Source: Amanita rubescens (taxonomy: Eukaryota; Basidiomycota; Agaricomycetes; Agaricales; Amanitaceae). Taken from it: a DNA stretch of 64,000 bases. The DNA is taken from assembly GCA_015039365.1 (NCBI GenBank), contig WION01000193.1:40080-104079 (forward strand), given 5' to 3'. The translations under genes were made by a program, and so were the position numbers. Shown one piece after another: positions 1 through 11,082 of this stretch (position 1 is its first letter; each line of letters begins with the position of its first letter). The notes under the pieces were generated by a model. It had not been told where the DNA came from. It saw nothing but the letters and a program-made list of their open reading frames with translations, and did no database searches.

Positions 1-529
1 GTCAGCGTTTCAAACTTAGCAATTGGAGCTAAATTCCGCTCTATATCTACTCCTATTGTCCACGTTCGACTGTTCGCGGGGCAAGGCGTCCCCTACTTTC
101 TCTTCCACGAACTACCCTTGGACCGGAAATATTTGATTTGGCTGAAGTTTTCACCTGCCATCCCACGTCAACGCAACATCGCGATAAATGATACGTGTCG
201 TACTTATAACGATGACAAGAACAACTATAAAATATGTCGTCCATAATCCGGCGAACCGGGATACCAGCCGTGATTATATAAAACTGTGGCATGTACACTT
301 GACTCATGTCCCCTTTTGTTGCTTTCTCGAGCTCCATCACATAGCTGTCATGCACACTCAAGATATCGTTGAGGTTACATATAATCGAAGAAAGAAAACG
401 ACTTATAATACATAATAAACGTTCGTAACGTCTTCTTGTCATAAAAGCTAATGATACGTAACAGAATATCCTATGTAGACTACCAATCTCACCCAATGTC
501 CATATCTTCGTCCATCCAGGTGACGTATT

Positions 530-967
530 TCAAAACGCGGCTGCTGCCAGAACTGCGAACAAGCCCGCAAATGTGCCCACCGCGCCAATGCGATCAGACG
601 ACGCGGCGTTGGTGCTACTACTACTAGCAGTAGCGGCTGCGCTAGTGCTCGTAATCGTCGTCTGGCCTCCCGAGGTCGTAACTCCTCCGCTACTAGCCGC
701 AGGCACCGAAGTGGAGATACTCCCGCCAGGTAAAGTACTCGGGGCAGAGACCCCGGAGACCGTGCTGGTCGATGAACTGAGGATGCAATCAAACGTCAAT
801 TTTACCAGGTATGGGCACTAGAAATAAGAGCTTGACCTTGGGATTGATGACGGCACAGATATCGGTCCACCAGGGTTCGTACTCAACGTACTCAAGATAT
901 TCACCGTTTGAGCCTGCCCACAGAGGGCAGCAAGGAAAAGTGCTAGAATCGCGAGGGGGGCCTTCAT
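530..967 (-). CDS. Small secreted Ser/Thr-rich GPI-anchored-type protein
   Basis: Two exons (967-837 and 776-530) joined by a GT-AG intron give about 125 residues. The N-terminus MKAPLAILALFLAALCGQAQ is a clear signal peptide. The middle is almost only Ser, Thr, Ala and Gly, as in O-mannosylated wall proteins. The C-terminus is a short hydrophobic run (GTFAGLFAVLAAAAF) with no charged tail after it, typical of a fungal GPI-attachment signal. I start at 967 because an upstream extension in the same frame adds only a charged leader before the signal peptide. The biochemical role is unknown; cell-surface location is inferred. A protein of the same design lies 600 bp downstream on the same strand (1571-1930), so the two look like an old tandem pair. 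Confidence 0.75.
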
Positions 968-1570
968 CTGTGTAACCTTGGGAAAAACTAGGGCCGTAAA
1001 TTCCATGGCGTCTCTTTTATACTTATATACACCGAAGCTTGCCAAGCGCGTGGCCGTGCTGATACTCCGCCGCAGTTTAGCTCCTGCGTTTTACACAAAC
1101 CATTTGGTCATCGGTGTCTATTATAGTAGAAGAGGTCACGTTCACGAATCCTGTGCCATCTGTACGTGGAGTTCAAACCTGTTCAGATGTATTCCACGGT
1201 GTCGTGACCGTATTGAAAGCAGTGGTTGGCTTGCGACCCCATTTGTTAAATTTCTCGCTTCCCGTTGTGGAGCATATGGTAGCATGGGAACGCATCATCC
1301 AAGCCGCTAAACTAACCTTTTGTAGCCACTCATTAAACACATTGTTCTTCCGAAAGTTATAATTAGTTCCACGTGTCAAAGAAATTGATCATTAAGCACT
1401 GGTAATACTCAAGGCAGCGAATAGTACCATATGTAGAGTCTAAGACGTGGATGTAGTGGTTTGTTAAGGCTGGTTCCAAATTAGCAGCAAATTTAACTTC
1501 CAAGGCCGAAGCTCCTACGATTAGAAAACAAGATTGCAGACGTCCGTGAACAAAGACATCATAGGTTTAT
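968..1570. other. Intergenic, no gene seen
   Basis: This is the gap between the two small secreted-protein genes, so it contains the promoter of the first and the 3' flank of the second. Open frames here are short, without family resemblance or coherent introns. Confidence 0.5.
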
Positions 1571-1930
1571 TCAGAGTATGGTGAGGCCAGCAAGAGCGAG
1601 AACGCCGGCGAGAGCACCGCCTGAAATTTGGACAACGACACCAGCACTGCTGCTAGATGTTGGCGTAGCAGTAGAGGAAGAGGTGGCATTAGCGGAGGCA
1701 CTGTTCGAGCCAGACGCGGCCGAGGACGCTGCGAGGCTAGCGGTACCAGAGGTCGACGCTACCGAATGGGTGGCATTCGCGGTCGCAGATGCACTATTCA
1801 GGTTATAAACAACGGAAAGGTCAAGTTGTCATGTAAATACTTACGCGGAGGTAGCGCTCTTGTCCGAGCTAGAAGCGGCTTGTACACCAAAGACAAAGAG
1901 GGCAGCGAAAAGGGCGATAGTGGACCTCAT
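1571..1930 (-). CDS. Small secreted Ala/Ser-rich GPI-anchored-type protein
   Basis: Exon 1 (1930-1845) encodes a signal peptide, MRSTIALFAALFVFGVQAA. A 51 bp GTAAGT...TAG intron (1844-1794) follows, then exon 2 (1793-1571), for about 102 residues. The mature part is low-complexity Ser/Ala/Thr/Asn with several Asn-Ala-Thr sites. It ends in a hydrophobic tail (GGALAGVLALAGLTIL) that fits a GPI-attachment signal. Neither exon makes a long frame by itself, so the gene is easily missed; a spurious antisense frame of 76 codons covers most of exon 2. It resembles the gene at 530-967 in size, intron position and composition and is probably its paralogue. Function unknown; a cell-wall or adhesion role is inferred from composition only. 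Confidence 0.72.
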
Positions 1931-4900
1931 TATTTTGCACAGTTTCTGTCGGGGGCAATGTAAGTGCAACTTGCAGTGGTTGCTGCTCGACCAGGGTATT
2001 TATACAGTACAACCCTTGGTGGGTACCGTTCCGTAAAGCTATATAAATGGATCAGGCTATAAGTATACTTAGAGTAGCTAAGGACAGACTCTGGGTATAA
2101 ATAGCGTGCATAGTACACCACCGATCCAACACCCTTCTTTGATGGATGTGACACGAGTGTTGACCAGACCTTGTACTACACTGCCGTCCCTGCACTTTGT
2201 CAGGTTCGATGACGCGAAGCACGTACTTAAGTATGTATAGGTTGCCTGCCTTCTCGGATTTTTAGAGATCGGTGGGGCAAAAGTGGAGATTATATACCTA
2301 ACAGCTCGGAACTTTGTGATGATGGAATTCGTGGCAGGGGATGTGAAGAGCGTTCTTTATATCCGCGCGTCTGTCGATGTTCAATGAGCACTTCTAATTT
2401 GTTTAGGGCATGAAGTCTATATATTGACATTCCTTACAGGTTTGGTAGAATAACCAGACAACTTCACTAGTTAAACATTGCGAGAACGTTACCCAGGCTG
2501 TCGGTGCACATCCAAGAGCTCCATAGAATCAGCATCAACTGACCTGGAGAGGCAATGGTCCATGGACGATATCATGTCAAATCCACCACGTCAACGCCGG
2601 TTTGCATATCTCAATTCTTGGGTTATCATACCGTAATTGCTAGAAGCCGTCAAAAGGCATAACTTCACCGTAAAGTGCCGTATCGTGAGACCATTCATTT
2701 GTTCCTTTTGAGCACTAGTAGGCAATGGCAATCGAGCATACTTAACGAAAAAACAAAGGAACCTTGTGACTCCTACGATCGCGAGTGACGATGATTGTGA
2801 CCGCCGGGAAAGCGATTCCCGAAATCATTGCCTTTCGTGAACAATCTCTATTCGGTGGTCCCACAATTGCAAGTACTTGTCAGTGCCGACAAGGTTGCGA
2901 GCGCGACTTTCAACACCGGCTTCACTCGACTGGATCAAATCCACCGTGTCGTAATATTATATAACTATCATCTACGAAATGAACCGACTCGGAATTGCAA
3001 CTGTAATTGACGATGCAGAATGAATGAACCATCTCCTTCAAGTTTATGGACGCGCAGGAAAGACGGGTATGAACGTAGCCTAGTGAGAGGGGTAAGTGGC
3101 TCCGAACCTTTTTTTTTTTTCGAAACTGGCCACGCCGCTCCCAGGTAGTAGGATAAGGGTATCCAAGTATCCAAGCCTACCGTTAACATCACGCCTCGAG
3201 CGGCTCGTGCGAGACTCACGTATCAATATTTATGTTCTAGTTGAAAATTCAGTCGAGCTTCTGACAGCATTCCTATATACGAAGATCAGCGCTTGTCACT
3301 ACGGCCATTGGGAGTAAGGCAAAAGCGATGTCTCTCCTTCGCATGCATATATTGCGTGCGTCAGTCCATCAGCTCCTGAGCCTCAGGACAACCAACTGGA
3401 TTGTCACAGGACCCATGCCAGGGCCGAACGCGCTTCTACTAAGGGAACACTATTTTTTTTTATCCATGTGATTACCACCGTAGTGGACAAGATGCGTGTC
3501 AAAGGGATGATAATTTGGCAAAAATATTACCCTAACTCTGGTTTATATTCGAACCCATAAGAAGTATAACGGCCTTCGACGTTTCCGTATCCCGACGGCG
3601 AAAAAGCTATTCGCACATTTCAGGAATGCGGATAAGAGGATACGAATCGAAGATTAATCATTAAACCATCGGAGTGGACGAGGTGGCGTACCTCCAATGT
3701 AGGCGGATTTGGGATTGTTCCTATACCGTGATGCTTATGTTTGAGCGTTTGAGCCGCTCGGGCCGGTCCGCGGGCTTCAGACACAAGTACTTTGGACTAC
3801 GGGAGAACAAGGAGACCATTTACGTTCAACGGAGTTCAGCCCCGATTGAGTACCTGGGAGAAACCGTCTCCGTTACCGGTTAACACGCATCACAGATATT
3901 AAGTATGGCATATCTATCCGACGCCATCGATGGGTGTTTCAAATACATCTACTTAATTAAGGAGCTCCGGGAACGACATACCTGCCCTTACAGGACCGAC
4001 GCTGCGATCTGTACGCGAGAAATGGAGCGGAAGGTAAAAGATACCAAGACCGCTAATCCTCGATTAAATAAATCTCTCCTGAAGAAATATCTGCTCCTAC
4101 AACCAATTATCCATTGATGTCGCTGTAAAAAAAAAGTCATGTATATGGCTCGCTATCCCTCATCCGTGTTGCAGAATATGGTTATCAGTAGAACTAGCGC
4201 CACAATTAGCCGTGTCCGATCTCAACTTGAAAACACCCCCTGGTTTCGTTGTGTAACCGCGAACGCAGTGAAACGCTGGACATCGGATCGCACATCATAT
4301 TCTGTATGACCAAATAGACCCTTGTTAACCACACCGTCACAAGCCTCAGGATGAATCACTTTCAATCGAGCTCGTGATAAAAAGCTCCTCGATTACGGGA
4401 CGGACAAGAGATTAATGCGAATTGACGGCTTCATGACAGTACGGATCATCATCAGGATCAAATGCTGCCTTCTGATACATCTCGAACAACCATCTTGTTC
4501 AATCGGACTAATATAGTAGTGTCCCGAAAAGCTTGGTGTTTTTTTTTGCCAATGGCGTCGCTACCACCAAGGTTGAACCTCATTAGATTGCTCCTTTTTC
4601 TAAATTGTTGGAATAGCGGAGGGCTTACACTGTGGGCAGATACATGATATCAAAGTGCTTCACCAACAGACCTCTAAAATACTTGATTAACAAAGGAACA
4701 AAACAAAAGTAAGGAACGTTACACGCCATAGGTTGGACGGTGAACCGGTGACGTTCCTCCAAGGCCAAGATATCTGCGAGAATTAAGTGGAAATGGGCTT
4801 CAGTCACGTAGGGTGGCTGCTTACCACCATCGCCTTAGAATTCGAACTTCAACGTGTTAATCTCTCTGGATCCGTCGAAATAGCAAATAAAGGCAGACAC

Positions 4901-5077
4901 GAGCATGGAGTAAAAACAAGAGAAATTTTAACTTGAACACTCTGTAATGATCAGCATCGCGACTGTACAGACCGTCCCTATTTCGGTATCACCATCGAAA
5001 AGCCTTCAGAGGACCCCTTGTTAGACCACGCAATCGCAAAGAAAAACATGGTATTGAGATTGAGTACATCGTGTAAG
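1931..5077. other. 3.1 kb gene-poor AT-rich stretch
   Basis: I see no supportable gene. Open frames are all under 110 codons, carry no recognisable domain and do not join through plausible introns. Poly-T/poly-A runs occur near 3110, 3450, 4128 and 4530. TATA-like motifs near 2000-2100 lie upstream of the minus-strand secreted-protein gene. No terminal repeats or transposase remnants were recognised. Confidence 0.45.
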
Positions 5078-6787
5078 CTATCCGCTAGGATTGTTGACTC
5101 TCTGAAAGGTATACTTTGTTGGCGCAAGGCCGACGCGTTTGTTCTCACTATCGTAAGATATATAAAGCCTCTGATGCACGCAGTAACCGAGGATGAATTC
5201 GAATCCTGTGCTGGACATTTCCCCAAGATCACCGAAGATGAGATAAACATCGTCGGATGATGCATTGACGGAGCTGGGTGGCACGGACAATGCATCAGGA
5301 ATGAGTTCCACAGTGATCTGCCAGTGAGAAGGAAATGTCATAAGTGAACGAAACCTAAAGTCTAGATGACTTACATCACCGGAAACTTGAATATAAAAGC
5401 TCTTCATGTTCGCAAACTGAGTTTTCGTAACTTTCAAAAGGCCAGAGCCATTGTCGAGGACTGCGCCCGTCACATTCTGAATCATTTTGTACACATCCGA
5501 TGTAACATATAGCAGTGTCGTGCCCGAATCAAGAATTCCAGCAGTAACAGGTTGAATGGTTGTTCTTGCGTCGCCGTATTGGAATGATGCATCAATACCC
5601 CAGTAGGACGAGGCAGGAGACTGGCTTGTGAGGGGGCTAAAGAGCGAGAGATTTGAGCATGCAATGAATAACAGGCGCACATTAAACCCACACGTATTGC
5701 AACTCGCCCACGAACCTGCTGTTATCAACGCCACCTAAATGCGTGTTAATAGTTTCGAGATAAAGATTTGAAAACAAACCAAAGGTAAGGTCGCCCTGCT
5801 CAGACACGGGGGAGGGAACATAGGAGAGGCTGACTACAGATGCATTCAACAGTCCCTGATTATATGCGTTATCCGTAACAGTGGGGAAGGAGGAAAAGTT
5901 AAGGTTAGAGGGGCCGAACGCAGCACCTATAAAAATAATTCACATAAAATAATTCTGATATCAAGCATTTGCTCACCTGCCGTAAGATCGGTAGGACCGA
6001 TTCTGCCGGGAGGATATAGTTAGAATAATAACAGGAGTAAGAATATGGTCATCTGCGTACCCGAGGATCCCATCGCACCCGGTGTCAGAAATACCATATT
6101 GCTGAGCAAAAGTCAGCCGGAAAAACTGAAACTCCAGTATATGCGCACCACTTGAACGGCTGCTATGGATTGATTGTGCACGACCATGTCAGCGATACCT
6201 ACGATATCCGGATATTCAATGCCGCCCACAATCGCGGAACCATATACCCCAAGCTAGTTTGGATGTTCAACTTTTGTGTGAACAAGTACGCCTACACTTA
6301 CGTCTACATTGTATTGAGTCACTGCATAATCACTCGGCTTGCCAATGAAAAAGGTATTCGAGCTGTGCTGCGACGTCAGATAGAACACAGATTGGTCGTC
6401 ACTCCTACCTTCCCGTATCAATGATGAGGTTATCTGAGCATGTTCAAACTTGAATAATTTATCGTAGGCCCGTCATGGATAGCACGTACATTCCTTAGGA
6501 GGATTGCCAATGTTGACCGGGACGCACTGAATGTCTCCCATATCCTTGGTGGCACTGCTATAGGTGCGACGCGCGTTGTCGACTTTGATGCCAGTGGATG
6601 AACGGCGAGTTATCGGTTCTCGGGCTCTAGCTTGGCCGCGTTGCAGGGGGTCAAAGGCGCCATGGTTCTTCCGAAGCCCGTAGCGCTTCCTTGTGGGCAC
6701 GACGGGGGAACGACTGGGAGCTACTGGACTAGCGGCAACCGTCAATGCAAGGAACAGAGTGATTAGTGATAGCGAAATGAGCGGCAT
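5078..6787 (-). CDS. A1-family aspartic protease (polyporopepsin type)
   Basis: Secreted acid endopeptidase. Exon 1 (6787-6490) has a signal peptide (MPLISLSLITLFLALTVAAS) and a basic propeptide, then VPVNIGNPPKE. Splicing restores YNLIIDTGS with the first catalytic Asp, and the next exon gives SNTFFIG. Further short exons read YGSAIVGGIEYPD, GCDGILGIGPTDLTAG and LTFGGVDNSRFVGELQY. The last large part carries AGILDSGTTLLY with the second catalytic Asp and the conserved ending FILGYCVHQRLYISYDSENK. About nine exons with introns of 45-60 bp. Both active-site motifs are intact, so it should be active. The closest relative in the window is the protease at 29616-31355. Exact borders of the middle exons are less certain than the two ends. 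Confidence 0.88.
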
Positions 6788-7099
6788 GAGATTAGACTGT
6801 GAATTAAAAGAGCGAATAGTATATGAGAGAGCGTGAAGTAGGGGGTTGTGATGAAAGAGATGACGAGGGCATTGGGCTTTTATACAGCTGAAGGTGGTGG
6901 TCGGTGAAGTTCACGACGTCATTGCCGATCATACTACGCTTACCCGTTTTGGTCAAGGTGGACACACAACGTACAACATTTGCTTACATTCTTCTATCTA
7001 CACTACAGGAGCTTCACATATACACAGATTATATATACGAAAAACCGTCCCAGTGATAAACAATCCTCACTTACCTTTGCGATCCTGAATCCAGATCAA
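6788..7099. other. Promoter region of the aspartic protease
   Basis: No gene seen. It lies directly upstream of the minus-strand protease start and should hold its promoter; a TATA-like stretch occurs around 7030. Confidence 0.4.
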
Positions 7100-8024
7100 T
7101 TAAGAAAACGAGCCGTGTATGAGCGCATCCCACGCCGTATTCTTGGTTTGTAGCGTTTCCAGAAGTTTTGCTCGTGGAGTCAACGCACCTCCGTTTTCAT
7201 GCGGATGATGAGACTTATCGATGTGCGGAGACTTGTCGCCACGAGCTGGATCACGATTATGCTCGATTTTCGCATCTGCGTCCAGCGGAACGGCCTGTAC
7301 TGGGCGTGGGACTGCTGTAGGAAAAACTTCCGCTGTGGGCTTGGACCCAGCTGCCACGATAGGCGGTAGCAGTTGCAAATGTTCTTCCTCCGGCGCTAAG
7401 ATGGGCGAGTGCCCTGCCGCCGGCCCTGGAGAATGAGTGATGGGCGGACTATTTGCGGCACTAGCAGGGGCTGAGGAGGTCGCCGGAGTAGCGGTGCCGG
7501 ATTCTAAGCCGTAAGGTGCAGGAGACGATGTCGCTGTGTGCGGGTGCGTGAAAAAGTAATGTGGCTGAGGAAATGAAGGAGTCATTCCCGGCGGCGTATT
7601 CAGCTCCTAGCCAGTTATCCAGGTCATCGGTGTTAGCGACTGAACCACACACAGGCCATAGATGACTCACGGGACGACCAAGCCTTGACGGAGGAGAGGG
7701 ATGGTGAGCGTGGTGCAGATGGGAATGGGAGTGAGAGTGTGGATGGGGACTCGGGCGCGGATGGAGATGGGACGAGTCAAGTGGCCGACTTAGGAGAGAC
7801 TCGGTTGGGATGACGGCTGGGTAGACAGGCGTTGCCGATCCGGAAGCTGGGCGAGATAGAGACGTGCAGGGCCTTTTTGGTGCCAAGATGCTGCCCAGAG
7901 CAAGCCTGAGAGCCTCTTTGTGATGTGTGTTTCGTGCATGGTCATGATGAGGATGTACAGCAGTTGGTGAGACAGAGCTGGAGCGGGAGCGCTCAACCTC
8001 TGCAGGCTGGATTACGAGGTACAT
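7100..8024 (-). CDS. His/Pro-rich protein of unknown function
   Basis: Two exons (8024-7671 and 7606-7100) with a 64 bp GTGAGT...TAG intron give about 286 residues. The first exon holds a His-rich segment (HPHPHSHSHSHLHHAHHPSP preceded by HLHPRPSP) and the motif ALRLALGSILAPKRP. The second is Pro/Ala/Ser-rich. The ending LTPRAKLLETLQTKNTAWDALIHGSFS-like tail is the only part with conserved character; it looks like a short structured motif. No enzyme domain is visible, and most of the chain should be disordered. The frame is open upstream to 8153, so a longer first exon or an additional 5' exon is possible; I chose 8024 because MYLVIQPAEVERSRSSS starts the soluble part. His runs could bind metal, which is inference. 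Confidence 0.6.
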
Positions 8025-8271
8025 TACTGCAGTTTGAGACTGAGGATGAGACGTACCATAATGCGCAGTGTGTGCGTTCAACGTGAGTGCGCAGACGCAA
8101 GTGACATGAACAATCGGATGGGTGCTAAATGCCAATGTCCAGATTGGTATCAATCACATCACGTAAGCCAACACTCGCCACAGTTATACGATTAGATATA
8201 CACCGTGCTGCTATATTGATACAACTGCTTATATAGACGTTAAAAGAGTTTCAGGGTTGTAACCGCGACTA

Positions 8272-8620
8272 TCAGACGAGCGGCTCTCCTCGCGCTAATC
8301 TGCCCAAAGCATCCTCCGGTCTCACTCGGCCAATGCCGGGTTGTCCGATGACACCCATCTGCTGTGCCTCCCACTCCTCTTTCTTCTTTTCAACGGGGTA
8401 CCACTCCACCTTACCAGCCCTGAGATTCTGAGAAGCAAAAAGTTGTCATGAGTGTTGGACAGCACGGATACAACCGGTCCGGTACCTGAGGTGGATGGCG
8501 AAAATATTCGTCATTGATATTATGGTCCATGACCTTGGGACGGTCGACGACCTGATATGCTTTCTTAAACTTTTGGTCACTATATTTGAATCTCGTGTCT
8601 TTAGAGACAGCCTTCCTCAT
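8272..8620 (-). CDS. Small charged protein, two exons
   Basis: Exons 8620-8486 and 8427-8272 with a 58 bp intron give about 96 residues, starting MRKAVSKDTRFKYSDQKFKK and ending GRLARGEPLV. The protein is very basic and hydrophilic with no membrane segment. I do not recognise the family. The ATG lies only about 32 bp downstream of the stop of the membrane-protein gene on the same strand. That is very tight for a fungus, so it could instead be the 3' end of that gene reached by another intron. Confidence 0.5.
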
Positions 8621-8651
8621 GTTGTGTTGGATGAAGAATGTACAGGTGATG

Positions 8652-9677
8652 TCACGCGGTTTCTCTCCACATCGCAACGCCCGCCACGGCTGCTCCCGGC
8701 CCCACCAGTGGTACAGCCACAGCGTACCACGCCGCAACCCGCGCCCATCTCCGCCATCCTCCTTCCACAAGCCAGAATGTCCAAAAAATCATCGCGATAT
8801 TCGCGAACAATACGTCCCACTGTAGCAGCTCCATCGTCTGGCCAGCCGTCGTTGCCCACGTATAACCGTACAGCCTTGCGGGCACAAATAACAGCTTGAG
8901 TGAGTCCAAATCCAATGATGCAAGCTTCGGCCAAACGAGGGCAGCATTCATCGATGATGCCACGATCCCTGTGATAAGGTATAGCATCTGTACAGCGCCA
9001 TGCGCTTCCCCAACGCGTGGCCTCTTCACAGCCAAATGCATGTGCTTGAACGTCGACACTATAATTGGAAAAAACTGCCATATCGCCGTTACGTGCGGAT
9101 CGTTAAGAACCAGCATCCCAATTGCAGGAATTAGATATCCCATCAAGAGGCCAAACATTATTGCCTCAACGTGCTGTTTCGTTAACATGTCCTTTCGCCC
9201 TGGTGTAGAACCAAACAGTATAACCATGGTGAAGTAAATAGGGAATGTTATCGCGACCGTCACGTTCTGGTATATCGCACCCAACAATGAAAAGCTAGAC
9301 AGGAACGGGTTCCGAATCCATTTCCCTGCCGTTCTTGCAGATAGTCTGTATCGCTGCATCTCGACAGCTATAATTGCGAACAAAGGCAGCAAGTTTCCGA
9401 GGCCGTAACTCGTGAACAACCTTGGAAGAGGCTCGTCCTCATCAGGCTGTATTGCGAATTGGAAAAAGGTGACAAGGTTACACAGCACTTTATCGAGCGC
9501 GTCGATAGCAGTGTAGGGTAGTCGATAAGGATTTTCCGAAAGATCAGTCTGTGCGGAACAGAGTCCTTCCAGGGCGCTTCCTAGTCCGGATTCATGGATG
9601 TGTCGAAAAATGTAGGTCGTTGCGAGAGCGCTGATAGTAGTGAACAGCAGAACGGGTAAAATCGTGTTCTTGAACAT
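8652..9677 (-). CDS. Multi-pass integral membrane protein
   Basis: A single open exon of 341 residues from MFKNTILPVLLFTTISALAT. There are about eight hydrophobic segments, including LLPLFAIIAVEM, AITFPIYFTMVILFG, AIMFGLLMGYLIPAIGMLVL, MLYLITGIVASSMNAALVW and LFANIAMIFWTFWLV. Overall it resembles integral membrane proteins often found in fungal secondary-metabolite clusters, but I could not name a family and see no cluster partners here. The reading frame extends upstream to 9812, but that part lies inside the end of the hAT-like element and is rich in its repeat motif, so the real start is taken as 9677. The element end sits 55 bp upstream of this ATG and may alter its promoter. Confidence 0.65.
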   Translation of the reverse strand: MFKNTILPVLLFTTISALATTYIFRHIHESGLGSALEGLCSAQTDLSENPYRLPYTAIDALDKVLCNLVTFFQFAIQPDEDEPLPRLFTSYGLGNLLPLFAIIAVEMQRYRLSARTAGKWIRNPFLSSFSLLGAIYQNVTVAITFPIYFTMVILFGSTPGRKDMLTKQHVEAIMFGLLMGYLIPAIGMLVLNDPHVTAIWQFFPIIVSTFKHMHLAVKRPRVGEAHGAVQMLYLITGIVASSMNAALVWPKLASLDLDSLKLLFVPARLYGYTWATTAGQTMELLQWDVLFANIAMIFWTFWLVEGGWRRWARVAAWYAVAVPLVGPGAAVAGVAMWRETA

Positions 9678-9731
9678 TTTCCGTTGCGTTTGTCGGCGAT
9701 TTGCAATAGGGATGCGCCAAAAACCCCCCCT

Positions 9732-9755
9732 CAGGTTTTTTACCAGTAAATTACC
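9732..9755 (+). repeat. Left terminal inverted repeat of the hAT-like element
   Basis: It pairs with 10933-10956 on the opposite strand with about one mismatch over 22-24 bases. Sub-terminal copies of GGTAAATTAC continue to about 9800. Confidence 0.65.
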
Positions 9756-10095
9756 ACGACCCGCTTCTGGCCCCAGGTAAATTACAGGTAATTTACCGTA
9801 AGCAAAATGCACGTGATTTATATTATGTAATATGATATCCCTGAAATTTCCTTTTATGGAAGGTGCAAGCGTCGAAATTTGACGTGCGTTGCAATCGAGG
9901 AAAGGGTATGAAATTTCTGTATTCTATAAGTACTACATTATGAATGCAAAATCATTATCCCGGGAATCAGGGTTTGAAACTAAGATAGAAGTGCTATTGG
10001 AAGGTTTGTCATCATTAGTAGAATCCTCCACCTCAGATTCGGGGGAGAGGATTTCGGGAAGTAGCTTGCAATTAAAGTAAGACTCCTCAAATGCT

Positions 10096-10476
10096 TCAAG
10101 ATATGAGCCCCCTTGTATTGTCTGGCAATGCCTGCTCACTGGTATTTGCCTCCGACGGCTCGTCATTGTCGCTGTTGTCAGCCTCAGTTGACTGAAAGGT
10201 ATTGGGCTCATCAAGCCGCTGCTGGCGCATCTTCTCCGCAGCTTTAGCATATTTCAGACGAGGGATGTGGGGTGATTTGCTTGATGACCTCTGTGTCTTG
10301 TAAAATTGTCGTATTTGTGTCATTCGAGTCATAGATGCCACGAAAAGTCTTGCACGACAAGTCAGTGTTATGATGTTATCCAAGTAAAGTTTGAGACGGT
10401 CCGCTCCTCTGCCATTGAGTTTACATGAACCGCAAAATTTTTCTGAGCCATGATCTAAGAAAATAGTCTGAAACAA
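10096..10476 (-). pseudogene. Relic of hAT transposase N-terminus (zinc-finger-like)
   Basis: A 126-codon frame within the element encodes FCGSCKLNGRGADRLKLYL followed by a Cys about 9 residues later. This resembles the Cys-Cys...Arg-Leu-Lys-x-His-Leu pattern of the BED/zinc-finger region of fungal hAT transposases, but Tyr stands where the His is expected. A Ser/Asp/Glu-rich stretch follows, and then the frame stops. No dimerisation or catalytic domain is found. Most likely a decayed, truncated transposase; identity is low-confidence. Confidence 0.4.
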
Positions 10477-10932
10477 CTAAACAACAAAATTTGTTGTACG
10501 TACCGGAAGTATCTGCGCAAACTCACGTCCATTGATCGCCTTCCATCAATTCATCGCAGACTGGTCCCGCCGTTCGATGGGCTCGTTGTATGGATATTGT
10601 TGTCGAGCATATCGCTTCATCTCATTCAAAAAGGTGTTCTTGTACTCGGTTGCTCAATTTTGCCACTGAGTTACTTAGCATCGGTTTATGCCCCTTCTGG
10701 ATCTCCTTGATGGCGACATTTGATAAGAATAGAGTAACCATCCGGAAAACACCCAGGTGTTGTATCCCTGTGTAGTCAAAGTCGACGGTGGCAGTTGAGC
10801 GGGGTACTTCCTCGGAGCGCAGGATAGCTAGGCGCAGTTGCCGCAGCTGGCACTATGATCATCACGTGACTATGTAATTTACCCCAAACTTTTTGGTCAG
10901 CGGTGGCCGAGGTTATTTACCAGGTAATTTAC

Positions 10933-10956
10933 CGTAATTTACCGGTAAAAAACCTG
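10933..10956 (-). repeat. Right terminal inverted repeat of the hAT-like element
   Basis: Reverse complement of the left end. A further partial copy of the tip, ACTGGTAAAAAAC, follows directly outside at 10957. Confidence 0.62.
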
Positions 10957-11082
10957 ACTGGTAAAAAACTACACGTTTTTGGCTGGCGTGACGGATGCGC
11001 ACGTGATGTGACCGGAGAATTTTCTCGAATTTTTTTTATAGGTTTATTCCAACTTTTCGCACCCTTCAGTTCACATTTCTCA

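Larger units (their letters stand above)
9732..10956. mobile_element. Non-autonomous hAT-like DNA transposon with terminal inverted repeats
   Basis: The left end begins CAGGTTTTTTACCAGTAAAT and the right end, read on the other strand, begins CAGGTTTTTTACCGGTAAAT: about 24 bp with one mismatch. Both sub-terminal regions repeat the short motif GGTAAATTAC in both orientations, as is common in hAT ends that bind transposase, and both carry CACGTGA further in. Starting with CAGG fits the hAT superfamily. Inside on the minus strand is a 126-codon frame that resembles the N-terminal zinc-finger region of hAT transposases; no catalytic domain is present. The flanking eight bases (CCCCCCCT left, ACTGGTAA right) do not match, so no target-site duplication remains or the ends are slightly different. 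Confidence 0.6.

Noticed and set aside
2828..4117. Several open frames of 60-80 codons on both strands in the 2-5 kb gap
   Set aside because: Basic, low-complexity translations, no splice partners and no family resemblance; frequency is as expected by chance.
4978..5295. 105-codon minus-strand frame over the end of the first aspartic protease
   Set aside because: It overlaps the real last exon in a different frame; the true frame matches the protease family.
7221..7436. Plus-strand Cys/Gly-rich frame
   Set aside because: Antisense shadow of the Pro/Ala-rich exon of the His/Pro-rich gene.
8495..9237. Two plus-strand frames opposite the membrane protein
   Set aside because: Antisense to a long frame with clear membrane segments; no independent features.
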